Assembly: GCA_903828955.1 (NCBI GenBank)
Contig: CAIKOA010000031.1
Location: 1 to 64,000 of the forward strand
DNA length: 64,000 bases
Direction of reading: 5' to 3'
From: an uncultured Microcaldota archaeon
GTDB lineage: Archaea; Micrarchaeota; Micrarchaeia; Anstonellales; Bilamarchaeaceae
Shown: one piece after another, positions 26,717 to 35,698 of the stretch
How the letters are laid out: the number at the start of each line of letters is the position of its first letter
How positions within the stretch are numbered: position 1 is the stretch's first letter
Made by a program: the position numbers and the translations under genes
Notes under the pieces: generated by a model
Told to the model about the DNA's origin: nothing
The model's input: the letters and a program-made list of their open reading frames with translations, nothing else
The model's database searches: none

Positions 26717-26871
26717 AGGAGTTGATATGTGTCAATAAGAGTATTAAAAGGCTGTTGCAGAAGCAGGAAGGGGGGAGAAAATGGGGCTTTTCCCAAAATC
26801 GGGCCTTAACAAACCATTAATAAATTTCACCCTTCATAAATAAGCATAGAATGAACGAATTTTTCGTTTAA

Positions 26872-28152
26872 GTGATGAGAATGGTGGAGTTTAGCCAGAT
26901 GTCGTTGAGCCAGAAAACGCTCAACTCTTTGAATAGGTTAGGGTACATAAATGCAACGGAAGTGCAGGAGAAGGCAATCCCCCTTATTTTACTTGGGGAG
27001 AACCTCATTGTCAGAAGCAAGACCGGAACCGGAAAAACCGCTGCGTTTGGAATCGGGCTCATTGAGAGACTCGTTGCGGAGCCGGGAAAGAGGGCGCTCG
27101 TGCTTGCGCCTACGCGCGAACTTGCAATCCAGATCCACAAGGAATTGAGCGAGATTGCGCATGAGCAGCACCTTAAGCTTGCGGTTGTGTACGGGGGGGC
27201 GGGAATGGAGCCCCAGATACAGGCGCTCAGGAAAAAACCCGAAATCATAATCGCAACCCCTGGAAGATTGCTCGACCACGCGGAAAGGGGCAATGTGCAC
27301 CTCGGGCATTATGAAATCGTGGTGCTCGACGAAGCGGACGAAATGCTGGACATGGGCTTCAAGGACGAGATGGACAGGATAATGTCGCAGATTCCGGAAA
27401 ACCGGAACGTATTGCTATTCTCCGCAACGGTTGATGAACTCATATTGGAACTGGTTTCGAACTATATGCGCGGGCCTGCGGAAACAATTGAGCTTGGAGA
27501 AAAGGAGAAAGTGGAAACGATTTCCGAGGATTTCGTTCAGGTTTCAAGAAAGGACAAATTCGTTAAATTAAAGGAGATTCTGCGCGCGCAGGATTACGGC
27601 CGCGTGCTCATTTTCATGGCAACAAAGAGAGGGGTGGATTTCCTGCAGGACAAATTGGTGAACAATGGGTTCCATGCTGAAGCAATCCATGGGGATTTGA
27701 GCCAGTCGCGCAGGGAGCGCGTAATGAACTCTTTCAAGGAAGGGAAAATAAAAATACTCGTTGCCTCGGATGTTGCCGCGCGCGGAATTCATGTAGAGGA
27801 CATTGGATTAATTGTAAATTACGATGAGGCGCAGGATGCGGATACGCACCTGCACCGGGTTGGCCGCATCGGAAGGATGGGGAAGGAGGGCCGGGCAATC
27901 ACTTTTGTTGAAAACATTGGGGCGGAGCACAGCGAAAGCAGGAATGACCTTAACCATCCGGATTTTGCCTGGATGAGCGGCGGGGGAACCGAAGGCGGAA
28001 GCGGGTTCCGGCCACATGAGCATTTTCACAGGGATGGGCACTCTCGCAAGCCGCCCTGGAAGGGAAGGGCCGGGGACCAGCGGAGCAGGCCGCACTCGGG
28101 CGGGGGGCCGCGTGAAGTTCGCGGGCACTCGAAGAGAAGCTGGCACAAGTAA
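26872..28152 (+). CDS. DEAD-box RNA helicase
   Basis: SKTGTGKTAAFGI, APTRELAIQIH, TPGRLLDH, VLDEADEMLDMGF, SATVDE, HRVGRIGRMGKEG; C-terminal Gly/Arg/His tail. Confidence 0.96.
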   Translation: MMRMVEFSQMSLSQKTLNSLNRLGYINATEVQEKAIPLILLGENLIVRSKTGTGKTAAFGIGLIERLVAEPGKRALVLAPTRELAIQIHKELSEIAHEQHLKLAVVYGGAGMEPQIQALRKKPEIIIATPGRLLDHAERGNVHLGHYEIVVLDEADEMLDMGFKDEMDRIMSQIPENRNVLLFSATVDELILELVSNYMRGPAETIELGEKEKVETISEDFVQVSRKDKFVKLKEILRAQDYGRVLIFMATKRGVDFLQDKLVNNGFHAEAIHGDLSQSRRERVMNSFKEGKIKILVASDVAARGIHVEDIGLIVNYDEAQDADTHLHRVGRIGRMGKEGRAITFVENIGAEHSESRNDLNHPDFAWMSGGGTEGGSGFRPHEHFHRDGHSRKPPWKGRAGDQRSRPHSGGGPREVRGHSKRSWHK

Positions 28153-28171
28153 ACAAATTAATTTTAATTTT

Positions 28172-28873
28172 CTATTTTTTATGGTGCCGCACCACGACTG
28201 CGGTTCCGCTTTTCAGAGTGGGGTTCTTGAGCATTAAGAGGATTTCCTGTGCGACTTCGCTTGGGGAGAATTCTGCGCGCTTTCCCGGGGCTATCTGGTC
28301 CCACATTCTGGTTTGGGTCGCTCCCGGGCAGACTGCAAAAACCTTTATCCCTTTTTCAGAGAGCTCCCCTGCAAGGGCCTGCGTAAAGCCGATTATTGCA
28401 AACTTGGTTGCGGAATAAACTGCCAGCTGCGGATATCCATGAAGGCCAGCAATCGAAGCGGTGTTGATTATTATTCCGCCTTCTTCCATATACCTGAGGG
28501 CTTCGCTCGTTGAGTAGACCATTCCCCTGAAATTAACCTCAATCATCGCGTCAATCTGCTCTTTCGTGTTTTCTTCGAAATTGCTCTGGGTAAGCACTCC
28601 TGCATTGTTTACGAGTATGTCGACTGCGCCGTATTTCTTTGTGAACTGGGCGTAGATGCGCACGATCTCCTTGTAATTGCGGATGTTGGCTTCGAGCTGC
28701 ATGCATTCCTGGCCGATGTTTTCGATGTCTCTTGCGGTCTGCTTGAGTTCGCCCCGGTCTAAGCCGCAGATTGCGATGTCCGCGCCGTTCCTTGCGAGCA
28801 TTAATGCGATTGCCTTTCCTATTCCCCTTCCGCCTCCGGTAACTAGGGCGGCCTTTCCTTCTAAAAGTCTCAT
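28172..28873 (-). CDS. Short-chain dehydrogenase/reductase (FabG-like)
   Basis: ALVTGGGRGIGKAIA, LVNNAGV, YSATKFAIIGFTQALAGE. Confidence 0.95.
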   Translation of the reverse strand: MRLLEGKAALVTGGGRGIGKAIALMLARNGADIAICGLDRGELKQTARDIENIGQECMQLEANIRNYKEIVRIYAQFTKKYGAVDILVNNAGVLTQSNFEENTKEQIDAMIEVNFRGMVYSTSEALRYMEEGGIIINTASIAGLHGYPQLAVYSATKFAIIGFTQALAGELSEKGIKVFAVCPGATQTRMWDQIAPGKRAEFSPSEVAQEILLMLKNPTLKSGTAVVVRHHKK

Positions 28874-28931
28874 AAGTGGATTTCTCTAATCAATATTAAA
28901 ATCCTTTCAGCAAGAAAATAACTCCTGTTAT

Positions 28932-29005
28932 GCCCTTTTAGTCTAGCCTGGACAGGACACGGGCCTCCGGAGCCTGAGACCGGGGTTCAAATCCCCGAAG
29001 GGGCG
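28932..29005 (+). tRNA. tRNA-Arg (anticodon CCG)
   Basis: Acceptor GCCCTTT/AAGGGGC; D stem GTCT/GGAC; anticodon arm CGGGC-CTCCGGA-GCCTG; T arm CGGGG-TTCAAAT-CCCCG; no encoded CCA. Confidence 0.93.
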
Positions 29006-29091
29006 TAGAAAGTTCAGCAAATGATATTTGGAAAATGTTTTTCTTTTCCGCGCTGCTGACCTTTTCTTTTTACAAAAAGAAAAGGGCGGCA

Positions 29092-29112
29092 TCAAATCCC
29101 CGAGAGGGCGTA
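29092..29112 (+). repeat. Partial copy of the tRNA-Arg 3' end
   Basis: TCAAATCCCCGAGAGGGCGTA vs tRNA TCAAATCCCCGAAGGGGCGTA (28987-29007): 19/21 identical. Confidence 0.6.
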
Positions 29113-29674
29113 CACCATGCAGGGGAGGTCCCCCTCAAATCGAGTAGCAAACCCGACCGAAGGTCGGAAATTGATACTCGTCTATTTGCTACTCAATTTG
29201 ACCGCCTGGTGGAACCTACCCCCGCGATGTTCTCACGTCCTTAGATGACTTTGTCGCTCTTAGTCCATCTCCTTACGCACGAGTTAAAGATTCAGAATTC
29301 TAAGGGATTGAAAAAAAGAGAACTAGACCATATGTGCACTTTCTGGACTCGGTCGGAAACGCACGGAGCAGGCCGATACGAACTTAACCCCTCAGACAAC
29401 CCCTAATGCATAACCGCACAGAAGGCTTACATGCCAAGCATGGGTTTCATGCAGAGAGACGAGGTCCAGTCACCGCATTTATGGCCGAAACTTGACAGAG
29501 GTACCAACTATGCACCTTTTTCCAAGGCACCCGAAATGTCCAAGTGCATCCCTAAAGAGGAAGTGCAAATATTTAAACCTGCGTACTAAAAAATTTGTTT
29601 TTGACGGAAAAGAGGGCGCAAAAATCTCTCTTTTTCGCAAGGCTATTACACGTAGATTAAGGCATTCACACCCT

Positions 29675-30286
29675 CTACTCACGTGCGGAATAGACATAAA
29701 GAAGGCGTTGGAAAACGGTAAGGATTGAGAGAAATGTTGCAAGAATGATTGCATAAACGAAATAGTCCATTGAGAGGAGAATTCCCGCTCCAAGCCCCAC
29801 TGCAATGAGAAGGACGCGCTCGCTTCGCTCGAACAATCCACCCATTGCCTTTGCCTTTTCCGGAGAAATTACGCAGTTGTAGGCCGCGTACGCGCGAATG
29901 AAGGCGGGCATGCATGTTCCGAAGAAGGTTAGTGCCGCAATCCAGATTTTTGGATCTATGAATATTGCTGGAAGCGGGTAGAAAAGAAATGCGAATAGGA
30001 AGAAGAACTCCATGAAGCGGTCTGAAATTCCATCCAGGAAGGCGCCGAACTTAGTGGTTTCGTTGCGGGCGCGGGCAACTGCGCCATCCACCGCATCAAG
30101 AAGCCCGGCCAGAATGAAGAGGGCAAGCCCGAGAAGGAGGTTTTGGGTGAATGCGATTACTCCTGCTGCTGCAAGCGCAACCAGGAGGGCAAGAATTGTC
30201 CACTGGTTTGGGGAAAGCGGGATTACTGCAAGTGCGGAACCGATTTTCCCCTGCAATCCCCTGGACGCCTTTGACTCTTTGAGCAT
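29675..30286 (-). CDS. CDP-alcohol phosphatidyltransferase
   Basis: Catalytic motif LLDAVDGAVARARNETTKFGAFLDGISDR; multiple TM. Confidence 0.93.
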   Translation of the reverse strand: MLKESKASRGLQGKIGSALAVIPLSPNQWTILALLVALAAAGVIAFTQNLLLGLALFILAGLLDAVDGAVARARNETTKFGAFLDGISDRFMEFFFLFAFLFYPLPAIFIDPKIWIAALTFFGTCMPAFIRAYAAYNCVISPEKAKAMGGLFERSERVLLIAVGLGAGILLSMDYFVYAIILATFLSILTVFQRLLYVYSARE

Positions 30287-30348
30287 TTCAACCTCTCTTA
30301 GGAATAGCTGCAGTTGCTTTTTTAAATAATGAGGGGAAAGTGTGCGCT

Positions 30349-31140
30349 ATGGCAAAGAAATCTGTTTCTAAAAAATCAACGGGCGTGAAGAAAAATGCCG
30401 TGAAAAAGGCGGCGGCAAAGAAAGCGGCAGCCCCGGAAATTAAACCGCCTGAAGTTCCCCCCGTGGATAAAAAGCTGGTGGAATGGAGAAAGAACCTGAT
30501 GGCGCCCGCGGAGCGTGCAATGGTCGATTTCTTCCTTTATCCGGTTGCGAAAAACAGGATGGAAAAGGAAGCCGCAAAGAAAGTTATGCATGAGTGCTAC
30601 AAGAAGGGGGACGACGTAGTGAAGCAATTCATCCTCTTCATTGCGCATGAGCAGCTTTCCCGGGTTGCGGGATTGCGCATGATGCACAACTTTGCGCATT
30701 TCCGGAAGGAACTGCCAAAGGAGGCGGACGTAAGCGAAGTAAGGAAGGCGGTTTACAGGAGCATGTTCAACTATACCACTTCAACTGAGGGAATTTCCGA
30801 ACTAATCGCTTTCCTTGGGGAAATAGGGGACGATGGGGCTGCAAAACTAATCAGTTACCACCTTTCATATTACGGAACATACGACGGGCCTGCGATGCAG
30901 ATTTTGAGGAACGCATCAATGGATGCGCTAAAGAATTGCCATACCACGTATGCGCTGGAGGTTCTGCTCAATTACGCAAAATACTCGGACCGGAATGAGC
31001 GCGCGCTTTATGCGCTTGGGGAATGGAAAGGAAAAATCGACAGCCTGAAGATGCCTCCGGAAGAGAAGAAGCTCTACAAAAAGCAGATAGATGAGCTCCT
31101 AGTAACAAGCGGAAAGGAAAAGCACGAATATTACCGCTGA
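30349..31140 (+). CDS. HEAT-like helical protein with Lys/Ala-rich basic N-terminus
   Basis: MAKKSVSKKSTGVKKNAVKKAAAKKAAAPE, then helical repeats. Confidence 0.55.
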   Translation: MAKKSVSKKSTGVKKNAVKKAAAKKAAAPEIKPPEVPPVDKKLVEWRKNLMAPAERAMVDFFLYPVAKNRMEKEAAKKVMHECYKKGDDVVKQFILFIAHEQLSRVAGLRMMHNFAHFRKELPKEADVSEVRKAVYRSMFNYTTSTEGISELIAFLGEIGDDGAAKLISYHLSYYGTYDGPAMQILRNASMDALKNCHTTYALEVLLNYAKYSDRNERALYALGEWKGKIDSLKMPPEEKKLYKKQIDELLVTSGKEKHEYYR

Positions 31141-31182
31141 ATCGGCGGAAATTAAAATTATTTTTTTCTTATTCCTTTTTAT

Positions 31183-32160
31183 TCAGCCCGCAAGAGGGTA
31201 AATAAGGTTGGAGTCGCACTCCGCGGTCTCTGCAAAGAAGCCCGAGATGAATAGTTTTGGATACCCGAGCACCGGGAGCTTGAAGAGGATTTTTCCCTTG
31301 TAATTATTGGAAGAGGGCGCTGTGTTCCCAAGGTGAACCGAGTAATCGTAAACCTGGATGTCGAAGACCGGGTTGTTGTCCCCCTTGGTCAGATAATAGG
31401 TTTCCCCGCCTGAGTGGATTTTGAAGAAGAGGCGGTGAATTATGTCACCGGTATAGGAGTAAAGGTCCCCTTTGGGCGGAGAATAGACAATGGTATCGTG
31501 GGAAATGTTCGTGAGGTAGCGCGTAGTGCCGAAATCAACGGAAGTTACGCAGGGCGTAATGAGCCCGAGCTTGCCTTTCTCTCGTGTGCATGAGCCGTAG
31601 TGGAACGTGAACGGGCCGCGCTGCTCGGAAAAATCCTCTGGGGAATTAACGAATGCGCTGCAAACCTCGTTTCTCTGTTGGGCGCAATAGGAGTAAATGG
31701 AGCCATTGACCTTGAACGAGCTCCCGTCCTTTAAATAAATTGTGACTTCGGATGCCTGCAGGGCGGAAAGTTCGGCAGGTGAAAGCTCGACGTCGTAGCC
31801 GGTGGGTTCTGCGCCCTGCACGATTATCAAATCCCCCCTCTCCACATTCGGGAGCATTGAGCAGGAAACGACCGCATTTATCGGAACCGGGGAATGGAGT
31901 ATTATTGTAAGGGCAAACCAGAGGATTACGATTGCGACCAATGAGATTACGGTGTCTTTCAGCTCCTCCTTCCAGCCCCTCTTGTTGCTGCCAATCCAGA
32001 TTTCAACCGCAACCGTTCCTATGAGGGCGATTGCAAACAGGATTCCGAAAAATGAATTCTTCGTAAGGACATAGAAAAGAAGGAGGGCGACAAGAAGCCC
32101 GATTTGCGCATATGCGTTCTCAGAATACTGCTTGAGCAGGCTCTTGAAATCCGTTGCCAT
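31183..32160 (-). CDS. Signal peptidase I (S26 family)
   Basis: VVSCSMLPNVERGDLIIV, GDIIHRLFFKI, YYLTKGDNNPVFD. Confidence 0.88.
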   Translation of the reverse strand: MATDFKSLLKQYSENAYAQIGLLVALLLFYVLTKNSFFGILFAIALIGTVAVEIWIGSNKRGWKEELKDTVISLVAIVILWFALTIILHSPVPINAVVSCSMLPNVERGDLIIVQGAEPTGYDVELSPAELSALQASEVTIYLKDGSSFKVNGSIYSYCAQQRNEVCSAFVNSPEDFSEQRGPFTFHYGSCTREKGKLGLITPCVTSVDFGTTRYLTNISHDTIVYSPPKGDLYSYTGDIIHRLFFKIHSGGETYYLTKGDNNPVFDIQVYDYSVHLGNTAPSSNNYKGKILFKLPVLGYPKLFISGFFAETAECDSNLIYPLAG

Positions 32161-32162
32161 AA

Positions 32163-32438
32163 CTAGGCCTTGAACTTGGAGATGCTCTCGCGGAACTCCG
32201 CGATCTCGGTTGTGAGCGCTTCAACCGCCTTGTTGATTGCGGTTGTGGGCGAGCCTTTCTTTGTGCGCAGGAAGATTTTCGGGCTGCCTACCAGCGGGTG
32301 CTCGATTTTGTAGGCCGCAAAATCAACTTCCGGCATCTGGTTCAGCTTGTGCACGAGTATTTCCGGAAGAGTGCTGTCTTCCCCAATTAATTCGAATTCC
32401 AGTTCGTTTTTTTCTTCTTTCACAACCTTAATCTCCAC
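32163..32438 (-). CDS. rpoL: DNA-directed RNA polymerase subunit L
   Basis: NELEFELIGEDSTLPEILVHKLNQMPEVDFAAYKIEHPLVGSPKIFLRTK. Probable GTG start at 32438. Confidence 0.92.
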   Translation of the reverse strand: MEIKVVKEEKNELEFELIGEDSTLPEILVHKLNQMPEVDFAAYKIEHPLVGSPKIFLRTKKGSPTTAINKAVEALTTEIAEFRESISKFKA

Positions 32439-32448
32439 TTCAACACCT

Positions 32449-33009
32449 CTAGATAGGAATATTGCCGTATTTGCGGTAGTCTGTTGCGGTCTTCCTGGTT
32501 TCCCTGTGCCCATCCGGGCAGGAAAGCATGCCGCGGCCGCCCTTATTTTCTAGCGGCTTCCTGCATACTGAGCAGAATGCCTTTATAACTCCGAGTTCAG
32601 GGTCGCGGGTGGTTAGTTCCGCTTTCTCCCCTTCGATTGTGACCACGCGTGCGCGGATGATGTCCCCTATGCGGAATGCGTCCCTAACCATGCGGGTAAA
32701 GCCTTGCGACATGTTGCGCACCGGGATTTTCCCTTCGGGCGGAGCAGCCGGAAGAACCCCTTCCTTGCGCTCGGGGTAAATCACCACGATTGCAAAAGAA
32801 TCCATTACCATGATTACTGTGCCGTAGACGATATCCCCCTCTTTGAGGGAGGGCTTGCTAATCCGTGTTTTCACCGTACCGGATGATTCGTCTGCGTGCC
32901 CCACTGCCGCGGCGAAGATTTCGTCTCCAGCGGCATACGTGGTTGCGCCTTCTGCATAAACTTCCCCGGGCCCTACATATTCGCCGGGAAGAAGAATCTT
33001 TTCACTCAT
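32449..33009 (-). CDS. csl4: Exosome RNA-binding subunit Csl4
   Basis: S1 domain plus zinc ribbon (FCSVCRKPL...MLSCPDGHRETRK); adjacent to rpoL as in many archaea. Confidence 0.9.
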   Translation of the reverse strand: MSEKILLPGEYVGPGEVYAEGATTYAAGDEIFAAAVGHADESSGTVKTRISKPSLKEGDIVYGTVIMVMDSFAIVVIYPERKEGVLPAAPPEGKIPVRNMSQGFTRMVRDAFRIGDIIRARVVTIEGEKAELTTRDPELGVIKAFCSVCRKPLENKGGRGMLSCPDGHRETRKTATDYRKYGNIPI

Positions 33010-33081
33010 AAATATCACTTAGAAGATTAAGAGTTATTCATTCAAAAACATTTAAAAAGGGAATTAAGGGGCTCCCGGGGC

Positions 33082-34284
33082 TTAATCAAGGCGCTTCAGC
33101 ATGCCGTCCGCAATCGCGGCCAGGTCCCTCTTGCCCATCTTTACCGCAAGTTCCAGTGCTTCTGCATATCCCCCGTAGGAAAGGAAGGCGTAGAATGCCT
33201 TTTCACCGAGCTTCTCTGCAGTATTGACAATCGAGAATTCGAGGGCGGCATCGACTCCCTCAACATAAATGAAGAGGTTTTTTTCCTTTTCACCGCGCTC
33301 TTCGCAAACCGCGAGGAACTTGAAAACGCATTCGTCCATCTTTTCGTGTTCCTCTGCAATCGCTGCGATGCGGGCTGCGCGGAGGTATTCCTTGTAGAAC
33401 TTCCAGGGATCTGCGTCCGCTTGCCCGACCAGGATATTGACCGCCAGCATCGAGAGCTCTTTTGCCTTCTCTTGCATTCCAAATATCCGCAAGAGGCTGG
33501 ATTTCTTCTCAAGGGCATCCACGTTGTCAAAAGGATATTCGGAGGTTCTTGCGGCAATTGCGCCTTCGCAAACGCCCAGCAGGGCGGGGCTCTCAATTGC
33601 GATTCCTGCGATTTCGCGCAAATAGGAGTCGGAGACCCTGCCGATGAGGCGTTTTACTTCTTCAGAGAGCTTTTGAGTTTCGGAAGTTGACAACTCCTTG
33701 CCTCCATCCAGGAGATAACGCCCGACTATTTCCGTTGCTTTTTTGAATTCGTTCATGCGCAGATGGATGGTTGCGAGCCCAACTGCCGCCTCTCTTGTCG
33801 AGAAGCACACTCCCATCTTTTCTTCCTCTTCAAGAACCTGTGTGAAGCGAGTCAATGAGTAAGCGTCAGAATAATCTGTTTTTCCCAGGGATTCTTGCGC
33901 ATCCTCAACAAGCCCCTGCATCCTTCTCGCAAACCTCTCGCGGGCCTCCCCGCCCATGTTGAAACGGATTTCGAACTCGTCTGCGAGATCGTATTTGCTC
34001 CGCGCCCTTAATTGGGCGATGCCTTGTGAGAGCAACTCTGCGCAGTGCTCCTGCGGGTCAAGGGAATGCTTTTCCATTATTTTTTTTGCGCGGGTTATGT
34101 CTCCGGCATCAACTGCGCACCCGAATGCGAAAACTGCGGAGGTGATTTCGGATTTCCTTTTTGCAGGGGCCTCCTGCATCAGGGAAGCGAAAATGTGCGC
34201 GCGGCCTGCGCGTGGAAGGGTATGGAGGAGTTTTGAGCCGCCCATCGATTTAAGAGAGAGTTGCCTCTGGTTTTCTTTTGTCAT
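33082..34284 (-). CDS. TPR-like alpha-helical protein
   Basis: Repeated helix pairs, no enzymatic motif. Confidence 0.5.
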   Translation of the reverse strand: MTKENQRQLSLKSMGGSKLLHTLPRAGRAHIFASLMQEAPAKRKSEITSAVFAFGCAVDAGDITRAKKIMEKHSLDPQEHCAELLSQGIAQLRARSKYDLADEFEIRFNMGGEARERFARRMQGLVEDAQESLGKTDYSDAYSLTRFTQVLEEEEKMGVCFSTREAAVGLATIHLRMNEFKKATEIVGRYLLDGGKELSTSETQKLSEEVKRLIGRVSDSYLREIAGIAIESPALLGVCEGAIAARTSEYPFDNVDALEKKSSLLRIFGMQEKAKELSMLAVNILVGQADADPWKFYKEYLRAARIAAIAEEHEKMDECVFKFLAVCEERGEKEKNLFIYVEGVDAALEFSIVNTAEKLGEKAFYAFLSYGGYAEALELAVKMGKRDLAAIADGMLKRLD

Positions 34285-34375
34285 TCAATAACACCTTATT
34301 ACTATTATTTAACACAATATATTTAAAAGGCGATACGGGATAAGAGTTTTAAAGAATAAAGGAGGAGAAAAACAC

Positions 34376-35614
34376 ATGGTTAAGCCTCTTCTGGTGTTGT
34401 GCATAGACAGGGACAACGACCTTTTCGAGAAGGCAAAGGTGCATGGCCCAATCATAGGAAGGGAGGAAAACCTGAATGCGGCAACCAAGCTCGCGCTCAT
34501 CGACCCGGAAGACCCGGATTCGAACAGCATCTTCTCCGCAATAAACATCTACGACAATCTTTCCAAGGAAAGGAAGGATGTTGAAATAGTTACGCTCACC
34601 GGGGACAAGAGGCTCGGCTACTATTCTGACCAGGAAATAAGCAGGCAATTGAACAGGATTTTAAGCGAAATCCCTGCGGAATCCTGCATATTCATCTCAG
34701 ATGGGGCGTCCGATGAGGAAATAATGCCGGTAATCCGCTCCAGACTGAAGATAGATGCGACCAAAGTGGTCGTGATGAAGCAGGCAAAGGAATTGGAAAA
34801 GACCTACTTCGTAATATTGGAAAAACTCAAGGACCCGCATTACTCCAGAATAATATTCGGGATTCCCGCAATACTTCTCCTGCTCTTTTCGATTTCCGCA
34901 ATACTTGGATGGGAATTGAAATTTGTTGGAGTGCTCATCGGCCTTTACCTCATCATAAAGGGATTCGGAATTGAGGATGCGGTAATCAGCTGGCTCCGGG
35001 ACTTCAGGTTCTCGGTGCAGAAGAGCACCTGGATTCCGTACATTCCGGCAATTGTAATGTTCCTCGTATCCTTCTGGATGGGGCAGGAAGCGTATGGAAA
35101 AGCAATCGAGATGGGCCTTGACCCGATTAAAAACGGGGCGTATGTGTTCAAATCCCTCATCTTCCCGCTTTCGCTAGGAGCACTTTTCCTTCTTGCCGGA
35201 AACAGCGCGGAAGCATATGTGGAGCAGAGGAAGTTCGCGATAACCAGGTATGCGCACATGCTTTTGGCAATCCTTCTTACCGCGCTCATATTGAGCGTGG
35301 GAGCGCAATGGGTCCTGAACATTGATCCGCCTTACGTGGGCTTCGGGGACTTCCTATTTGTGCTCATTTACACGATGGTTCTTGGGTATGTTGCAACCAC
35401 CGTTCTTGAGATGATAAAGAGAGAAAGCCTTCTTGGAATGAAATTGGAGGGAAAGGAAGTGCTTACGGATGCGGGAAGCTTCCTTGGAAAGGTATTGGGT
35501 GTGGATGGAAAGAAGGAATTGCTCGTTGTGCAGAGCCACCTTGGAAGAAAATTCAGCCTTCCGTTCCGGCACATCACTTCGGTCGGAGAGAACATAATTG
35601 TAAGGACCGGCTGA
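34376..35614 (+). CDS. DUF373 family membrane protein
   Basis: LVLCIDRDNDLFEKAKVHGPIIGREENLNAATKLALIDPEDPDSN signature; C-terminal TM block. Confidence 0.92.
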   Translation: MVKPLLVLCIDRDNDLFEKAKVHGPIIGREENLNAATKLALIDPEDPDSNSIFSAINIYDNLSKERKDVEIVTLTGDKRLGYYSDQEISRQLNRILSEIPAESCIFISDGASDEEIMPVIRSRLKIDATKVVVMKQAKELEKTYFVILEKLKDPHYSRIIFGIPAILLLLFSISAILGWELKFVGVLIGLYLIIKGFGIEDAVISWLRDFRFSVQKSTWIPYIPAIVMFLVSFWMGQEAYGKAIEMGLDPIKNGAYVFKSLIFPLSLGALFLLAGNSAEAYVEQRKFAITRYAHMLLAILLTALILSVGAQWVLNIDPPYVGFGDFLFVLIYTMVLGYVATTVLEMIKRESLLGMKLEGKEVLTDAGSFLGKVLGVDGKKELLVVQSHLGRKFSLPFRHITSVGENIIVRTG

Positions 35615-35640
35615 ATTATTTGGTTAAATAATCTCAGATT

Positions 35641-35698
35641 ATGGGGGGGTTGCTTGGGATGAAACACTTTAGGGGGCGCTCCCCCTGAAGGGTTCCTC
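35641..35698 (-). repeat. Dispersed repeat copy B, abutting the lon stop codon
   Basis: ATGGGGGGGTTGCTTGGGATGAAACACTTTAGGGGGCGCTCCCCCTGAAGGGTTCCT. Confidence 0.8.

Noticed and set aside
29006-29490. RNase P RNA, SRP RNA or 5S rRNA
   Set aside because: I searched by eye on both strands for GAGGAAAGUC, the GGAAG/GGAGCAG SRP loop and the 5S core and found none. A covariance-model search is still needed.
29492-29728. 78-aa Lys/Arg-rich ORF with two Cys
   Set aside because: It overlaps the 3' end of the CDP-alcohol phosphatidyltransferase and matches no family I recognise; left unannotated.
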